The position numbers and the translations under genes were made by a program. DNA of 64,000 bases. Source: CAVXFB01 sp963760935. GTDB lineage: Bacteria; Planctomycetota; Planctomycetia; Pirellulales; Thermoguttaceae. The notes beneath the pieces were generated by a model that saw only the letters and a list, made by a program, of their open reading frames with translations, ran no database searches and was not told where the DNA came from. Below are positions 18,331-26,377 of this stretch, one piece after another. The stretch lies in assembly GCA_963760935.1 (NCBI GenBank), contig CAVXFB010000007.1, positions 124,001 to 188,000 of the forward strand. The letters are read 5' to 3'. The stretch's first letter is position 1; every line of letters starts with the position of its first letter.

Positions 18331-19500
18331 TTGCTGCGGAGCACCCTGAAAATGCGAATACTGAAGACTGCCTCGATTCTCGTGGCAATCGTGGTTCATG
18401 CGATTCTTGCGATTGCCCAAGCGCCCGACGAATTGTTGCCAGCGTACAACGTCTCGGAAAGCTTGGCGACCGATGCCGCGCAGCCCGTTTCAGCGAGCCA
18501 GCCGATCCCCGCTGCGTCGTCCCAAGCGGCCGGATACGCAATTGCGAATCCGTATCAGGCTGCGGCGTCTGTTCCGCAAGGGGCTTATGTGATTCCAGAT
18601 GGGCAACCGGTTCCGACCGGCGGCCACTACGTCCCCGCCTGGATATACGTGCCCGACGACTACGACCCCTGCTGGACCCTGCGCTTCGATATCCCCGCAC
18701 TCCAGCGATCCACGACCCGCAGCCAGCCGCTGTTTGTCGATGGCCAGCAACAACCGCTCTTGAACTCGCAAACTGACTTGAACTTCCCCGTCCAGGCCGG
18801 GCTGCAACTAGACCTCATCCGCCAGCTTAGCAACGGCTGGGAATTAGAGTTTGGACTTTTTTCCATCGACGGCTGGGTTGCCCACAATTGGGTCCCCGGC
18901 CAAAGCTACATGGTGATCGGCGATGACTCGATCTTCAGCAGCGATGGGGATGCGCGGTACAGGTCGTCGTTGTCTACGTTCGAGGTGAACTTGCGCCGGC
19001 AATGGACCGAAAACATCGCCTTTCTCGCCGGTTTCCGCTGTGGCTCGCTTGACGAACGTTATACGGCCTGGGGCGGACACCATAATGATGAATGGCTGTT
19101 CACGAGCAATCCGACCAACTCGCTCTTCGGCTTTCAGATCGGCACTGACCTTAAACTACTGACCCGGGGCCCGCTCTCCATTGGCGGCTCGTGCAAAGCC
19201 GGCATCTATGGCAACGCCATCGAGCAGCGAAGCCGACTTGCCAATTACTATCTTGAAGGGCGGCTCGAAGAAAGTGTCGGCCAAGTTGCGTTCCTCGGCG
19301 AGGTTGGGCTGACGGCCACCTATCAATTCACCCCGCGTTTTTCAGCCAAAGTGTTTTACCAAGCCGCCTGGCTCGAAGGCGTCGCCCTGGCGCCCGAACA
19401 GATCGGCGGGACCGACTTTCTCACCGGCACCGTCGCCATCAACCCCGACGGCGGCCTCTTCTATCACGGTGGCGGCCTTGGCCTGGAATGGAAGTTCTGA
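18331..19500 (+). CDS. Putative outer-membrane beta-barrel protein
   Basis: 389 residues (or 382 from ATG 18352, which places the signal peptide MRILKTASILVAIVVHAILA at the very start and is preferred). An Ala/Pro/Gln-rich linker to about residue 100 precedes a barrel region of alternating strands (WELEFGLFSIDGW, STFEVNLRRQWTENIAFLAG, FLGEVGLTATYQF) ending in FYHGGGLGLEWKF with a terminal Phe. This matches the planctomycete BBP7-like surface-barrel group. It follows another barrel-type gene on the same strand, so the two may serve the same envelope function. No ligand can be inferred. Confidence 0.65.
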   Translation: MLRSTLKMRILKTASILVAIVVHAILAIAQAPDELLPAYNVSESLATDAAQPVSASQPIPAASSQAAGYAIANPYQAAASVPQGAYVIPDGQPVPTGGHYVPAWIYVPDDYDPCWTLRFDIPALQRSTTRSQPLFVDGQQQPLLNSQTDLNFPVQAGLQLDLIRQLSNGWELEFGLFSIDGWVAHNWVPGQSYMVIGDDSIFSSDGDARYRSSLSTFEVNLRRQWTENIAFLAGFRCGSLDERYTAWGGHHNDEWLFTSNPTNSLFGFQIGTDLKLLTRGPLSIGGSCKAGIYGNAIEQRSRLANYYLEGRLEESVGQVAFLGEVGLTATYQFTPRFSAKVFYQAAWLEGVALAPEQIGGTDFLTGTVAINPDGGLFYHGGGLGLEWKF

Positions 19501-19644
19501 CGATTGCCTGAAATACGCCGGGCTGCCCGCTATTGGTCGACTTGCGATATGCTCATTTCCCTGTAGACTTGATGTGTTGGCGATGTTCCCGGCAAGCGTG
19601 TCGAGCCGGTGGAGCATCGGCGGGGCCTCGTTTTCGAGGCTTTC

Positions 19645-19731
19645 GGATGGGTGGCCGAGTGGTCTAAGGCGGCGGTCTTGAAAACCGCTGTGGGCGAAAG
19701 TCCACCGGGAGTTCGAATCTCTCCCCATCCG
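19645..19731 (+). tRNA. tRNA-Ser (anticodon UGA)
   Basis: 87 nt. Acceptor GGATGGG (19645) pairs with CCCATCC (19724-19730), discriminator G at 19731. The anticodon stem GCGGT/ACCGC encloses loop CTTGAAA, giving UGA (reads UCA). The long class II variable arm GTGG...CCAC and T-arm GGGAG-TTCGAAT-CTCTC are intact. No CCA is encoded (CTT follows). Confidence 0.95.
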
Positions 19732-19957
19732 CTTTCACAAAACACATGCGTCTCAAACGAGAACGGCGAGAGGACAGGCCAAAGGGGCGGGTCGCCAAGT
19801 GGTCGTGGGTAGCGTGGAAAAGACTCTTGTGCTGCGTCTTGTGTTCACGGCTTGTTCGGAATGATGGCAAGGAAGGGGCTAAGAATCCCCAAGGGCAGGA
19901 TGGCAAACGGCAACAACGCGAAAGGGCAAAGACAGCCAGATAACAACGGAGGCCGCT

Positions 19958-20260
19958 ATGCAGAAGATGCCGTTGCCATTCCGCATCATTCGGATGTTGG
20001 TGCGGTCAGGAACGATGGTGAATCACGCAAGGGTGGGGAGGGTTCTTTCATTAACGGCTGGTCCGATAGGTTTGTTATGGTGTTGGTTCGCTATCACGTT
20101 TCCCGGCAATATCTTGGTAATGTGCCTCGTTGGCGTGCTGTCAGCACTGTTGTTCTATATGGCTTATTGCGTCGTCATTTACCAGGTCTTGCGAGGACGC
20201 TGGCGTTGGTTTGCCAATTCAAAGAACGTGTTATCAAAGCCACCGCTAGCTCCAGATTGA
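19958..20260 (+). CDS. Small membrane protein of unknown function
   Basis: 100 residues with a good GGAGG ribosome site five bases before ATG 19958. Two hydrophobic helices are separated by a short turn (VLSLTAGPIGLLWCWFAITF and ILVMCLVGVLSALLFYMAYC), with a basic N-terminus and a polar tail. It lies between the intact tRNA-Ser and the second tRNA 3' half, so it may be cargo of a small integrated element. I do not recognise a family. The helices and ribosome site make it more likely real than chance. Confidence 0.5.
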   Translation: MQKMPLPFRIIRMLVRSGTMVNHARVGRVLSLTAGPIGLLWCWFAITFPGNILVMCLVGVLSALLFYMAYCVVIYQVLRGRWRWFANSKNVLSKPPLAPD

Positions 20261-20396
20261 AGCACGTGGCAGCCTGCTTGGCTTGTGTTGCGTCTTGTGT
20301 TCGGAGCCTTGAGGGAATTACCTGTTGCACTTATGCTGCCATCTTGCGATGGTACAACAAGAGGGTGGGAGTCGGCCCTTCGGTCATTGCCGCTAT

Positions 20397-20454
20397 CTTG
20401 AAAACCGCTGTAGGTGAGAGTCTACCGGGGGTTCGAATCCCTCCCCATCCGCTT
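20397..20454 (+). repeat. Second tRNA-Ser 3' half (candidate attachment-site remnant)
   Basis: This 58-bp stretch copies the 3' half of the tRNA-Ser at 19677-19734 with about six differences, from the anticodon loop through CCCATCC and the following GCTT. The variable arm changed in a paired way (GTGG/CCAC became GTAG/CTAC) and the T-stem stays paired. The 5' half does not fold: the anticodon stem GCTAT/ACCGC is mismatched. So it derives from a working tRNA-Ser but is not a complete gene here. It fits an att site or the restored 3' end left by an integrated element. Confidence 0.65.
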
Positions 20455-20496
20455 ATTGCAACTCGTCCCCTCTCCCGCCGCAACATTATGCATCAG

Positions 20497-21377
20497 CTAG
20501 CACGGGACGGGATGATATAGGTAAACGTACATAGCGTGAATTATCAGTTTTGCCTGAACCCAACAACGGACACGATGTCGGCGACGAACCCAATTTGGCA
20601 AAGGCAACAAACCGCCGCCATGATTGGTCAACCAGCCAAAACATCGTTCTACATCGTCGCGGCCGTGATAGAGCGATCTTCCAAACTTGTTTTGCAGCAA
20701 TGCCATAGAACGCAATCGTCCAGGACTGTGTCGACGATGCCCCAGACCGTCGCGCGGTCGTTTCCGTTCAGCTACCAATTGATGTCCCGTCATCAAGGCA
20801 ACCTCGTGAAGCGGATTGCTGTCGTATGCCTTGTCGCCAAGGATATAGCCGCCCCCTTGGAGAGTCGGGAACAAGCGCGCAGCAACCTCCGGTTCGCTGA
20901 TGTTCAGCGGGGCAATTTCCCAAGCCAAGGGCAAGGGAGCCGATCCGTACACGGCATGCAACTTGTATCCTTTGGCATAGCTGCGGCCCGCTCGGCCCCA
21001 GGCACAATCGGGGTCTTTGCTGTGACTTCCGACCGTCAATGGTTTGCCGTCCACGATGGCAACCCAACCGCTTTGTCGCAACTGGCCCAAGTGTCGTTCC
21101 ATAACATACAGGAGCCTTTGAACTTCCGTCGTCTGCAGTCGGCGGCTCATGGTTGGCTGCGACGGCAGTTTTCTTCTGGGCCAAAGGCCTTCGGGCCAAT
21201 TTTCGGCTTGGCAGGCCCACAAAACAGGCCGTTCGTGCAACGTGGCCCAAAAGAAAACCATGACGATTTCGACGTCAAAGAAATTCGACGTCAAAGAAAG
21301 TGGTCCAGCCTCCATGGTTCCCATCGATCAAATTTTTCACCGAATTGGTACAATGCCAACCAGAGTTCGCGTTCCAT
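20497..21377 (-). pseudogene. IS5/IS4-type DDE transposase, frame broken by a tandem duplication
   Basis: An AAGGAGATAAGAC ribosome site precedes ATG 21377 (MERELWLALYQFGEKFDRWE), which reads into a stop at a 16-bp tandem duplication (21268-21299). The main frame then resumes as FDVEIVMVFFWATLHERPVL. DDE residues are visible in VAIVDGKPLTVG, YILGDKAYD and RDDVERCFGWL. The family's tail (RVRCWVQAKLIIHAMYVYL) is present. It is probably inactive as it stands. Confidence 0.75.
21268..21299. repeat. Perfect 16-bp tandem duplication inside the transposase gene
   Basis: TTCGACGTCAAAGAAA occurs twice in a row (21268-21283 and 21284-21299). It lies exactly where the transposase changes frame, so it is the likely cause of the break, together with one extra base. 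Confidence 0.85.
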
Positions 21378-21650
21378 GTCTTATCTCCTTGAAAAAGGGT
21401 TTCAACTAGATAAGCATGCACGCGAACTCGCTATTTTCCCAGCTTTTCCTCGCCCTATGCTAGCTGATGAATAATGCTGCAAAGGGAGAGGGCAGGGTGA
21501 GGGCCGCCGTGTATCGCTGTTTTGTTTCGCTCGCTACCAACTTGCGAACGCCTCCTGTGTCGCGTCTTGTCCGCAATAATAATCTCAAGGGGCGGGGTGC
21601 GAGGGTGGCTAGCAGGCCAAGAGCAGGGCGGGCTGTGAGGAGGCACTCAA

Positions 21651-22133
21651 ATGGATACGAAACCTCTTGTCTATCGTGAAGTTGGAGCAGACCACATTGA
21701 CAACGTGCAGTTGCTCTGGGAGACTCTCAACGCCTATCATTCACAACTGTCGCCGCAGTCTGCCAAGGAAGTAGGCCATCGCACGTTTGAGTCTCGGAAG
21801 CGGGAGTTGCTGGCCAAAGCCGACGCCGGCAAACTTCGGATTGATCTGGTTGCCGCTGGCTCAAACGGTGCTGATGTTGCATACTGCATCAGCACTGTCG
21901 CGACGGAGAGAGTTGCAGAGATTGATTCCCTCTTCGTGGATGTGCGATTTCGTGGCTGCGGCATAGGCGCGGAACTTATGCGTCGGGCGTTGGCATGGTT
22001 TCGCACCATGGAAGCAACTTCAATCATTGTATCGGTCATGTACAACAACGACAAAGCAGTTGCTTTCTACCGGCGGTTTGGATTCCATCCGCGTGCGGTA
22101 ACCATGAAGATGTTGCCTGGCAGCGGCGTGTAG
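21651..22133 (+). CDS. GNAT-family N-acetyltransferase
   Basis: 160 residues; ATG 21651 follows a strong GAGGAGG ribosome site. The acetyl-CoA loop is VDVRFRGCGIGAELMRRAL (RGCGIG, the Q/RxxGxG/A motif), and the C-terminal VMYNNDKAVAFYRRFGF is the usual last GNAT strand and helix. It transfers an acyl group to an unknown amine. It sits between two insertion sequences, so it may be an island cargo gene; a role in antibiotic or small-molecule modification is possible but not shown. Confidence 0.85.
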   Translation: MDTKPLVYREVGADHIDNVQLLWETLNAYHSQLSPQSAKEVGHRTFESRKRELLAKADAGKLRIDLVAAGSNGADVAYCISTVATERVAEIDSLFVDVRFRGCGIGAELMRRALAWFRTMEATSIIVSVMYNNDKAVAFYRRFGFHPRAVTMKMLPGSGV

Positions 22134-22266
22134 CAGTGCCTTTGGGCTGGTGCTCGCTGGCCGCCTTGCCAGCCCCACGCTCCGTTTGCCCTCGCCCTTG
22201 CGCCACTCTGCCTTCGGCCCGCATGATGCGCTGCTCAGAGACGTCCAGTTCCGCTTCTTCTTTCAA

Positions 22267-23259
22267 ACCTGAGTTCGGGTTAAGCTGGGGCGGGAGATAA
22301 GAGGCAGAGGACGTTGGCTGCACCGGGACCGAGGCGGAGCGAGGGCTTCTTCGGCTGGTGCGTGTAGGCAAGGAGTCCCGCAATCAGATTCACCACGAAG
22401 TTCGTCGGGCTGCGGTGACGTGTGTGCTCGATCTGCATAATGTTTTTCAGTTGATCGTTCACCGTTTCAATCAACGCTCGTTTGCGAAGCAGGATTTTGT
22501 CGATCAGTGGCATCAGGGTGTTCTTCATGTTGCGACGGATATGCGTTACCAACTGCAAACCACGGGGCCACAACAAGTCGAACAGATCGGACGAAATGTA
22601 ACCCTTGTCGCCAAAAAGTTTTCCGACGAGTCGTTTCGTCAGTCCTGGCACGGGACGGCGGTCGTCGATGTTGCCGGGGGTAAGTTGAACCGCCAGCAGT
22701 TCGCCGCACTCGTTGATGACCAGATGGACCTTGAATCCGAAAAACCAGCCCATCGTTGTCTTGCCGATGCGTGCGATTCCGCGAAACACGCGGTTCCTCT
22801 CGATTCGTTTGTTGCCGCAGACCGCCAAGGCCGTGGAGTCGATGAACGAAATCCCGGTGCATGAGCCGAACCGCGACTTCAGATAGCCGCACATCAAGAC
22901 CAGCACGGAAGGCATCAACTCCACAAAGCGTTGATAACTCACCAGATCGGGAAATTCTGGTCTATGAGAGACGCGCAGCATCCGGTAGAAATGCTTGAAG
23001 TTGCGAAAGTTGCCTTGGTGAAAGGCGATCAGGATCGTGATGATCTCGCTGGCGGTCAGGCGGCCTTTTCGGTTGCGCCGCCGTCGCCCATCAGCCAAAA
23101 GTCGTTGCCGCAAAAGAGGTTCCGCCACCAGACAAAAGTCGTCTACGTCACAAAACAGTTTTTCCCAATCCATGGTATTCTCTCCAGTTGGCTTCCTTGC
23201 CAATGACAAGCTGGGGAGAATACCTTTTTTTGTCCCGAAACGTTATCCCGAACTCAGGT
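22267..23259 (-). mobile_element. IS982-family insertion sequence with 17-bp inverted repeats and a 5-bp target duplication
   Basis: 993 bp. Left end ACCTGAGTTCGGGTTAA (22267-22283) and right end TTATCCCGAACTCAGGT (23243-23259) are inverted copies with one mismatch. TTCAA flanks both sides (22262-22266 and 23260-23264). Size, termini and the single transposase fit IS982. The clean duplication suggests recent insertion. Confidence 0.9.
22280..23173 (-). CDS. IS982-family transposase
   Basis: 297 residues from ATG 23173 (MDWEKLFCDVDDFCLVAEPL) with a GGAGAG ribosome site upstream. Typical IS982 blocks are FIDSTALAVCGNKRIERNRV (first Asp), IGKTTMGWFFGFKVHLVINE, KLFGDKGYISSDLFDLL (second Asp) and KRALIETVNDQLKNIMQIEH (Glu). 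The frame is uninterrupted and the element ends are intact, so it may be active. The C-terminus runs into the left inverted repeat, as is common in this family. Confidence 0.92.
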   Translation of the reverse strand: MDWEKLFCDVDDFCLVAEPLLRQRLLADGRRRRNRKGRLTASEIITILIAFHQGNFRNFKHFYRMLRVSHRPEFPDLVSYQRFVELMPSVLVLMCGYLKSRFGSCTGISFIDSTALAVCGNKRIERNRVFRGIARIGKTTMGWFFGFKVHLVINECGELLAVQLTPGNIDDRRPVPGLTKRLVGKLFGDKGYISSDLFDLLWPRGLQLVTHIRRNMKNTLMPLIDKILLRKRALIETVNDQLKNIMQIEHTRHRSPTNFVVNLIAGLLAYTHQPKKPSLRLGPGAANVLCLLSPAPA

Positions 23260-23935
23260 TTCAAATCCGTGTTCGCGTGTTGGAAACTGCTCGCATGACT
23301 GCCGGCATAGACCATTTTGCGGAGCACCACGGGACTGACGGTGTCATCCGGCGCGATTCCCAAAGCTTGGGAGTGAGGGAAAAATAGCCTTCCGGCATCG
23401 CTTGCATCGTCCATACGATTCTTGCCAGACGGCCTCTCCTCGTTTGGCTTGCAGAAGCCGCCCGGCGATCTCCTTCAAGGGAATGGGCTCCCCGCAACCG
23501 CTACACTTGCCCGCCACGTGGCCATCCGCCTCGGCCTGTTCACGCAAGCCCTGCGAGAGCATTTCGCAGGCCAGCGCGTCACCGACCTCCCCGGTCTGCT
23601 CCTCCATGTCTACAAACTTCGTTCCCCACGGCGGACAGCCCCTGGGACCATACAGTTCTTCGTTCAGTTCTGCTGCGACCGCCTCAATCCGATCGTGTAA
23701 TTGCTGGCTAATGGCCATCCCTGGCTTCGTCCATCACGTAACTTTCCACGCGGCCGAATCCCATGGCCAAAAATGCCCCCCTCTTGATAACATAAATCCC
23801 CGCACCGCGCAAAGTGCGAGGTGCGCCCCACTGCCGTGAACAAGCTAGCAGGGGCCGCCCGAAAGTCGCTGAGACTGCGTAAGTGGCGATGTACAATGTG
23901 GTTGCATTGTTCTTGTAGCTTGGGAAGGTAAAGTC

Positions 23936-24757
23936 ATGGATGCATTTTCAATGCGAGACGCTGAATCGATTGCCTTTGGCTCAGGCAGTTTGGACGCTTT
24001 TACGTTACTCGTTGGATGCCGCTTTTCTGACGAACTATTTGAGCAGCACCGGGGAACGGGTTGCCAACGCGACGTTGGCTATTCTCTGCTGGCAACACTC
24101 GTGGCCAAGGCCCTCCTGGCGCATCAAGGCAGCGGACGACGAGCCTTCCTCGCCGCAAAAGCAGACAACCGCTTGAAAGCAACGCCACGTGGTGTCTATG
24201 GAAAACTGGGGCGAACCTGCTTGGAGGTATCGCAAGCATTTCTTCGCGAGGCCACCACGCGAGCGGCGGCAGCCTTGCCAGAAAACGAGGACTTGAGTTG
24301 CATACCGCCGTCGTTGCGTCACTTCCGCGTGTTGGCATTTGACGGCAAGAAGCTCAAGAAGTCTCCCAAACGTCTGATGCCGTTGCGACGTTATGCAGGC
24401 ACGATGCTCGGTGGCAAGGTGCTCGCAGGGCTCCTGCTCAACCGCGGCCGGATCGTTGCCACGAGCGCCACCGAGGACGGCGAAGCCAACGATGCTCCCG
24501 TGACGGTTGGCTTACTTGAACAGTTCGACATGCGCAAGGGAGCATTCTTGTTCATGGCCGATCGACAGTTCTGTGATTCACACATCCCCAACTGGATCGA
24601 GCAATGCCAAGGGCATTTTGTGATCCGCTACAGCAAGAAGATGCAGTTTTTCCCGGAAAACGAGCGGATTTTCCGGGATCGGCGCCATCGAGAAGTGCGG
24701 GATGCCGGCGGCATTGAAGACTTACCATTACTCGTTACCCAACCAATACTCTCATAA
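23936..24757 (+). pseudogene. IS4-type transposase, 3' end replaced by an IS3 end fragment
   Basis: 273 residues starting MDAFSMRDAESIAFGSGSLD. The N-terminal helical part and the DDE core are recognisable: RVLAFDGKKLKKS (Asp), then AFLFMADRQFCDSHIP (Asp), with HFVIRYSKK after it. The protein then switches to IEDLPLLVTQPILS, which is not transposase but the translation of an IS3 terminus (24711-24782). The region expected to hold the catalytic Glu is therefore lost. It is a truncated remnant. Confidence 0.7.
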
Positions 24758-24782
24758 CCCCTGGTACAGAAAACGGGGGCAA
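24711..24782. repeat. Orphan IS3-family end, copy of the terminus at 36608-36680
   Basis: GCATTGAA...ACTTACCATTAC...CAATACTCTCATAACCC...TGGTACAGAAAA...GGGG.CA matches the reverse complement of 36608-36680 at about 64 of 70 positions. No IS3 genes accompany it here. It marks the point where the IS4-type transposase is cut. Confidence 0.75.
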
Positions 24783-24841
24783 TTCAGTGCCGGTCACTGG
24801 GGAATAGAAGATGCCGTTCTGACAAAACTGTCAGGGCGATG

Positions 24842-24883
24842 GTCGCGGTAGCGGCTGCCTGCAAGGGCGGTCCCTACCGCGAC
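24842..24883. terminator. Hairpin downstream of the TlpA-like gene
   Basis: GTCGCGGTAG (24842-24851) pairs perfectly with CTACCGCGAC (24874-24883) around a 22-nt loop. It lies 33 bp past the stop of the minus-strand gene. There is no T-run, so it is a weak terminator candidate or a dispersed repeat. Confidence 0.4.
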
Positions 24884-24915
24884 TCTTCGGCTTTGAACCG
24901 TGAGGCGATTCGACA

Positions 24916-25428
24916 TCATCTGCCTAAGAGATCTACCACGGCACGTTCAATTTGGCCTTCGGCTAGCGGCTGGCCTCCACTTGCAAACGTCTTCTGCAAA
25001 CGACCGTCGTGGTCATAGAGCTTCAGATGCGGCAAGGCGCCGTCGTTGATTTCGAAAGCATCGAAGCTTTCGGTGCCGAGACCGTACTGGCTGATGAAGT
25101 TCTCAAACGTGGCGTGGTGGTCACGTAAGAAATGGAGCACCGGTTCTCGATTCTCTGTGTCATCCATGCTCTCCGAGATTACCACCAAGCCTTGGTCAGC
25201 GAGTCGCCGGTGAAAGTCTACCGTATGGGGAAACAACCTCACGCAGGGCGTACACCAAGTTGCCCAGAACTCCACCAACACTACCTTGCCTCGGTGCCTC
25301 GCAACTGCTTCGGACAGGCCTCGTCCATCGACCGACGCCAAGTTGACCTGGGCAACCGGGCTTTCCACTGCCGATGTAGCATTGCTGCGGCAACCAGTGC
25401 CGAACAGGCCGCCCAGGGCGATCAACAC
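24916..25428 (-). CDS. Thioredoxin-like (TlpA-type) lipoprotein
   Basis: 170 residues from a GTG at 25428. The N-terminus LIALGGLFGTGCRS looks like a lipoprotein signal with Cys near residue 13; the frame stays open further upstream without an ATG, so the start is uncertain. The thioredoxin fold has VVLVEFWATWCTPCVRLFPH (WCTPC active site) and a cis-Pro region DGALPHLKLYD. It should act in the periplasm as a thiol reductant or isomerase. It lies 60 bp downstream of another redoxin gene on the same strand, so they may be co-transcribed. Confidence 0.8.
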   Translation of the reverse strand: MLIALGGLFGTGCRSNATSAVESPVAQVNLASVDGRGLSEAVARHRGKVVLVEFWATWCTPCVRLFPHTVDFHRRLADQGLVVISESMDDTENREPVLHFLRDHHATFENFISQYGLGTESFDAFEINDGALPHLKLYDHDGRLQKTFASGGQPLAEGQIERAVVDLLGR

Positions 25429-25487
25429 TAAAGCCTGACAGGCAATTTCCCCTATGCGAGGCGTCGAGCCAGCCGCGTTCAGTATGG

Positions 25488-26105
25488 TTATGGGGCAGTT
25501 TGCGACAACTTCTTCTCGTACTGGATGCCGCAGCCGAATTGTTTGGTCACGGCTTCCGGAGGTCCCTTGCCAGCCAGCAAGGCATCGATCGCATCGCGGA
25601 GATAGGTTTTCTTGACCTGACTGGCGTTTCGCTTATCGTCAACCGCGCCCATGTAAGCGATCTTCCGCTGCCGGTCCAAAAGAAAGACATGTGGCGTGAC
25701 AGTGGCCCCATAGTCGTGCCCCATTTCCTGGCTGGGGTCGTAGAGGTACGGGAAATTAAATCGCTTTGCCTCCGCCCGTTGCTTCATCTTGTCGAGGCGG
25801 TCGACCGCAATGTTGTTGACGTTGACAGCCACGACCTGAATCCCTTTGGCCTTATAGTCATTCTGTAGAGCGACCAAGCGATCTTCGTAGGCCGTGGCTA
25901 CTGGGCAATGGTTGCACGTGAAGACGAGAACGACCAGTTTGGCATCTTTGAAGTCGGCCAGACCGTGCTCCTTGTCGTCGACGCCAATAATGTGCGTGAA
26001 GGTAGGCGCCTGATCGCCAATTTTCACACTGGCGGCGCGTACAACATCGGCCGGCATCACGCTGGTTGCGACCAACAGCAGCGTAACCATCCACTTTCGC
26101 GACAT
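25488..26105 (-). CDS. Exported peroxiredoxin/redoxin-like protein
   Basis: 205 residues from ATG 26105 (MSRKWMVTLLLVATSVMPAD), which starts exactly at a Sec signal peptide and follows a GGAGGAG sequence. The AhpC/TSA-type redoxin domain has VKIGDQAPTFTHIIGVDDKE, LVVLVFTCNHCPVATAYEDR (CNHC in the active-site position) and VTPHVFLLDRQRKIAYMG. CxxC-type redoxins with NHCP are common in Planctomycetes and act as periplasmic thiol oxidoreductases. The downstream neighbour is the TlpA-like lipoprotein. The substrate is unknown. Confidence 0.82.
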   Translation of the reverse strand: MSRKWMVTLLLVATSVMPADVVRAASVKIGDQAPTFTHIIGVDDKEHGLADFKDAKLVVLVFTCNHCPVATAYEDRLVALQNDYKAKGIQVVAVNVNNIAVDRLDKMKQRAEAKRFNFPYLYDPSQEMGHDYGATVTPHVFLLDRQRKIAYMGAVDDKRNASQVKKTYLRDAIDALLAGKGPPEAVTKQFGCGIQYEKKLSQTAP

Positions 26106-26377
26106 GCGATCTCCTCCTTTGGGGAAAAACCAGCCGCGGACAGTGGATTTGGCTGGACAGAGCCTTAGCGCCGTGGCTTCCAATAACTAATATGCAGTTC
26201 AAACGTGAAAGTCAAACAGCGAGTTAGCAAATCAGCACAAAGTCACATTGAGGAAGTGAGCCGTTCGTTGCTGGGTGACCTCGTCAGGCCTTGGCGCCTC
26301 GTCTCGACTGGGGCGACGGACCTCTTGCAGTGCATGACTGACCGGACCGCTACCAGTGCCAAACAACGCTTAAAGAC

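Larger units (their letters stand above)
20479..21481 (-). mobile_element. IS5/IS4-type insertion sequence with about 25-bp terminal inverted repeats
   Basis: Left end 20481-20506 (CAACATTATGCATCAGCTAG...) and right end 21454-21479 are inverted copies with about four mismatches, sharing CATCAGCTAGCA. The element is about 1.0 kb and carries one transposase frame. I could not identify a clean target duplication. Its left end lies 25 bp beyond the tRNA-Ser 3' remnant. Confidence 0.7.
22140..23718 (-). pseudogene. ISKra4-like transposase relic, frameshifted and split by an IS982 insertion
   Basis: From 23718 the minus strand reads MAISQQLHDRIEAVAAELNE, then a zinc-ribbon region (GKCSGCGEPIPLKEIAGRLL, YGRCKRCRKAIFP), as in ISKra4-type N-termini. 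Near 23360-23380 the frame shifts and continues QALGIAPDDTVSPVVLRKMV, YAGSHASSFQHANTDL. Removing the IS982 element and one TTCAA copy joins this in frame to KEEAELDVSEQRIMRAEGRV on the other side. Homology fades near 22140, close to the GNAT gene. The catalytic part is absent, so this is dead. Confidence 0.7.

Noticed and set aside
20350..20454. A second complete tRNA-Ser gene
   Set aside because: GGGTGGG could pair with CCCATCC, but the anticodon stem is mismatched and no proper D-arm forms, so only the 3' half is tRNA-like.
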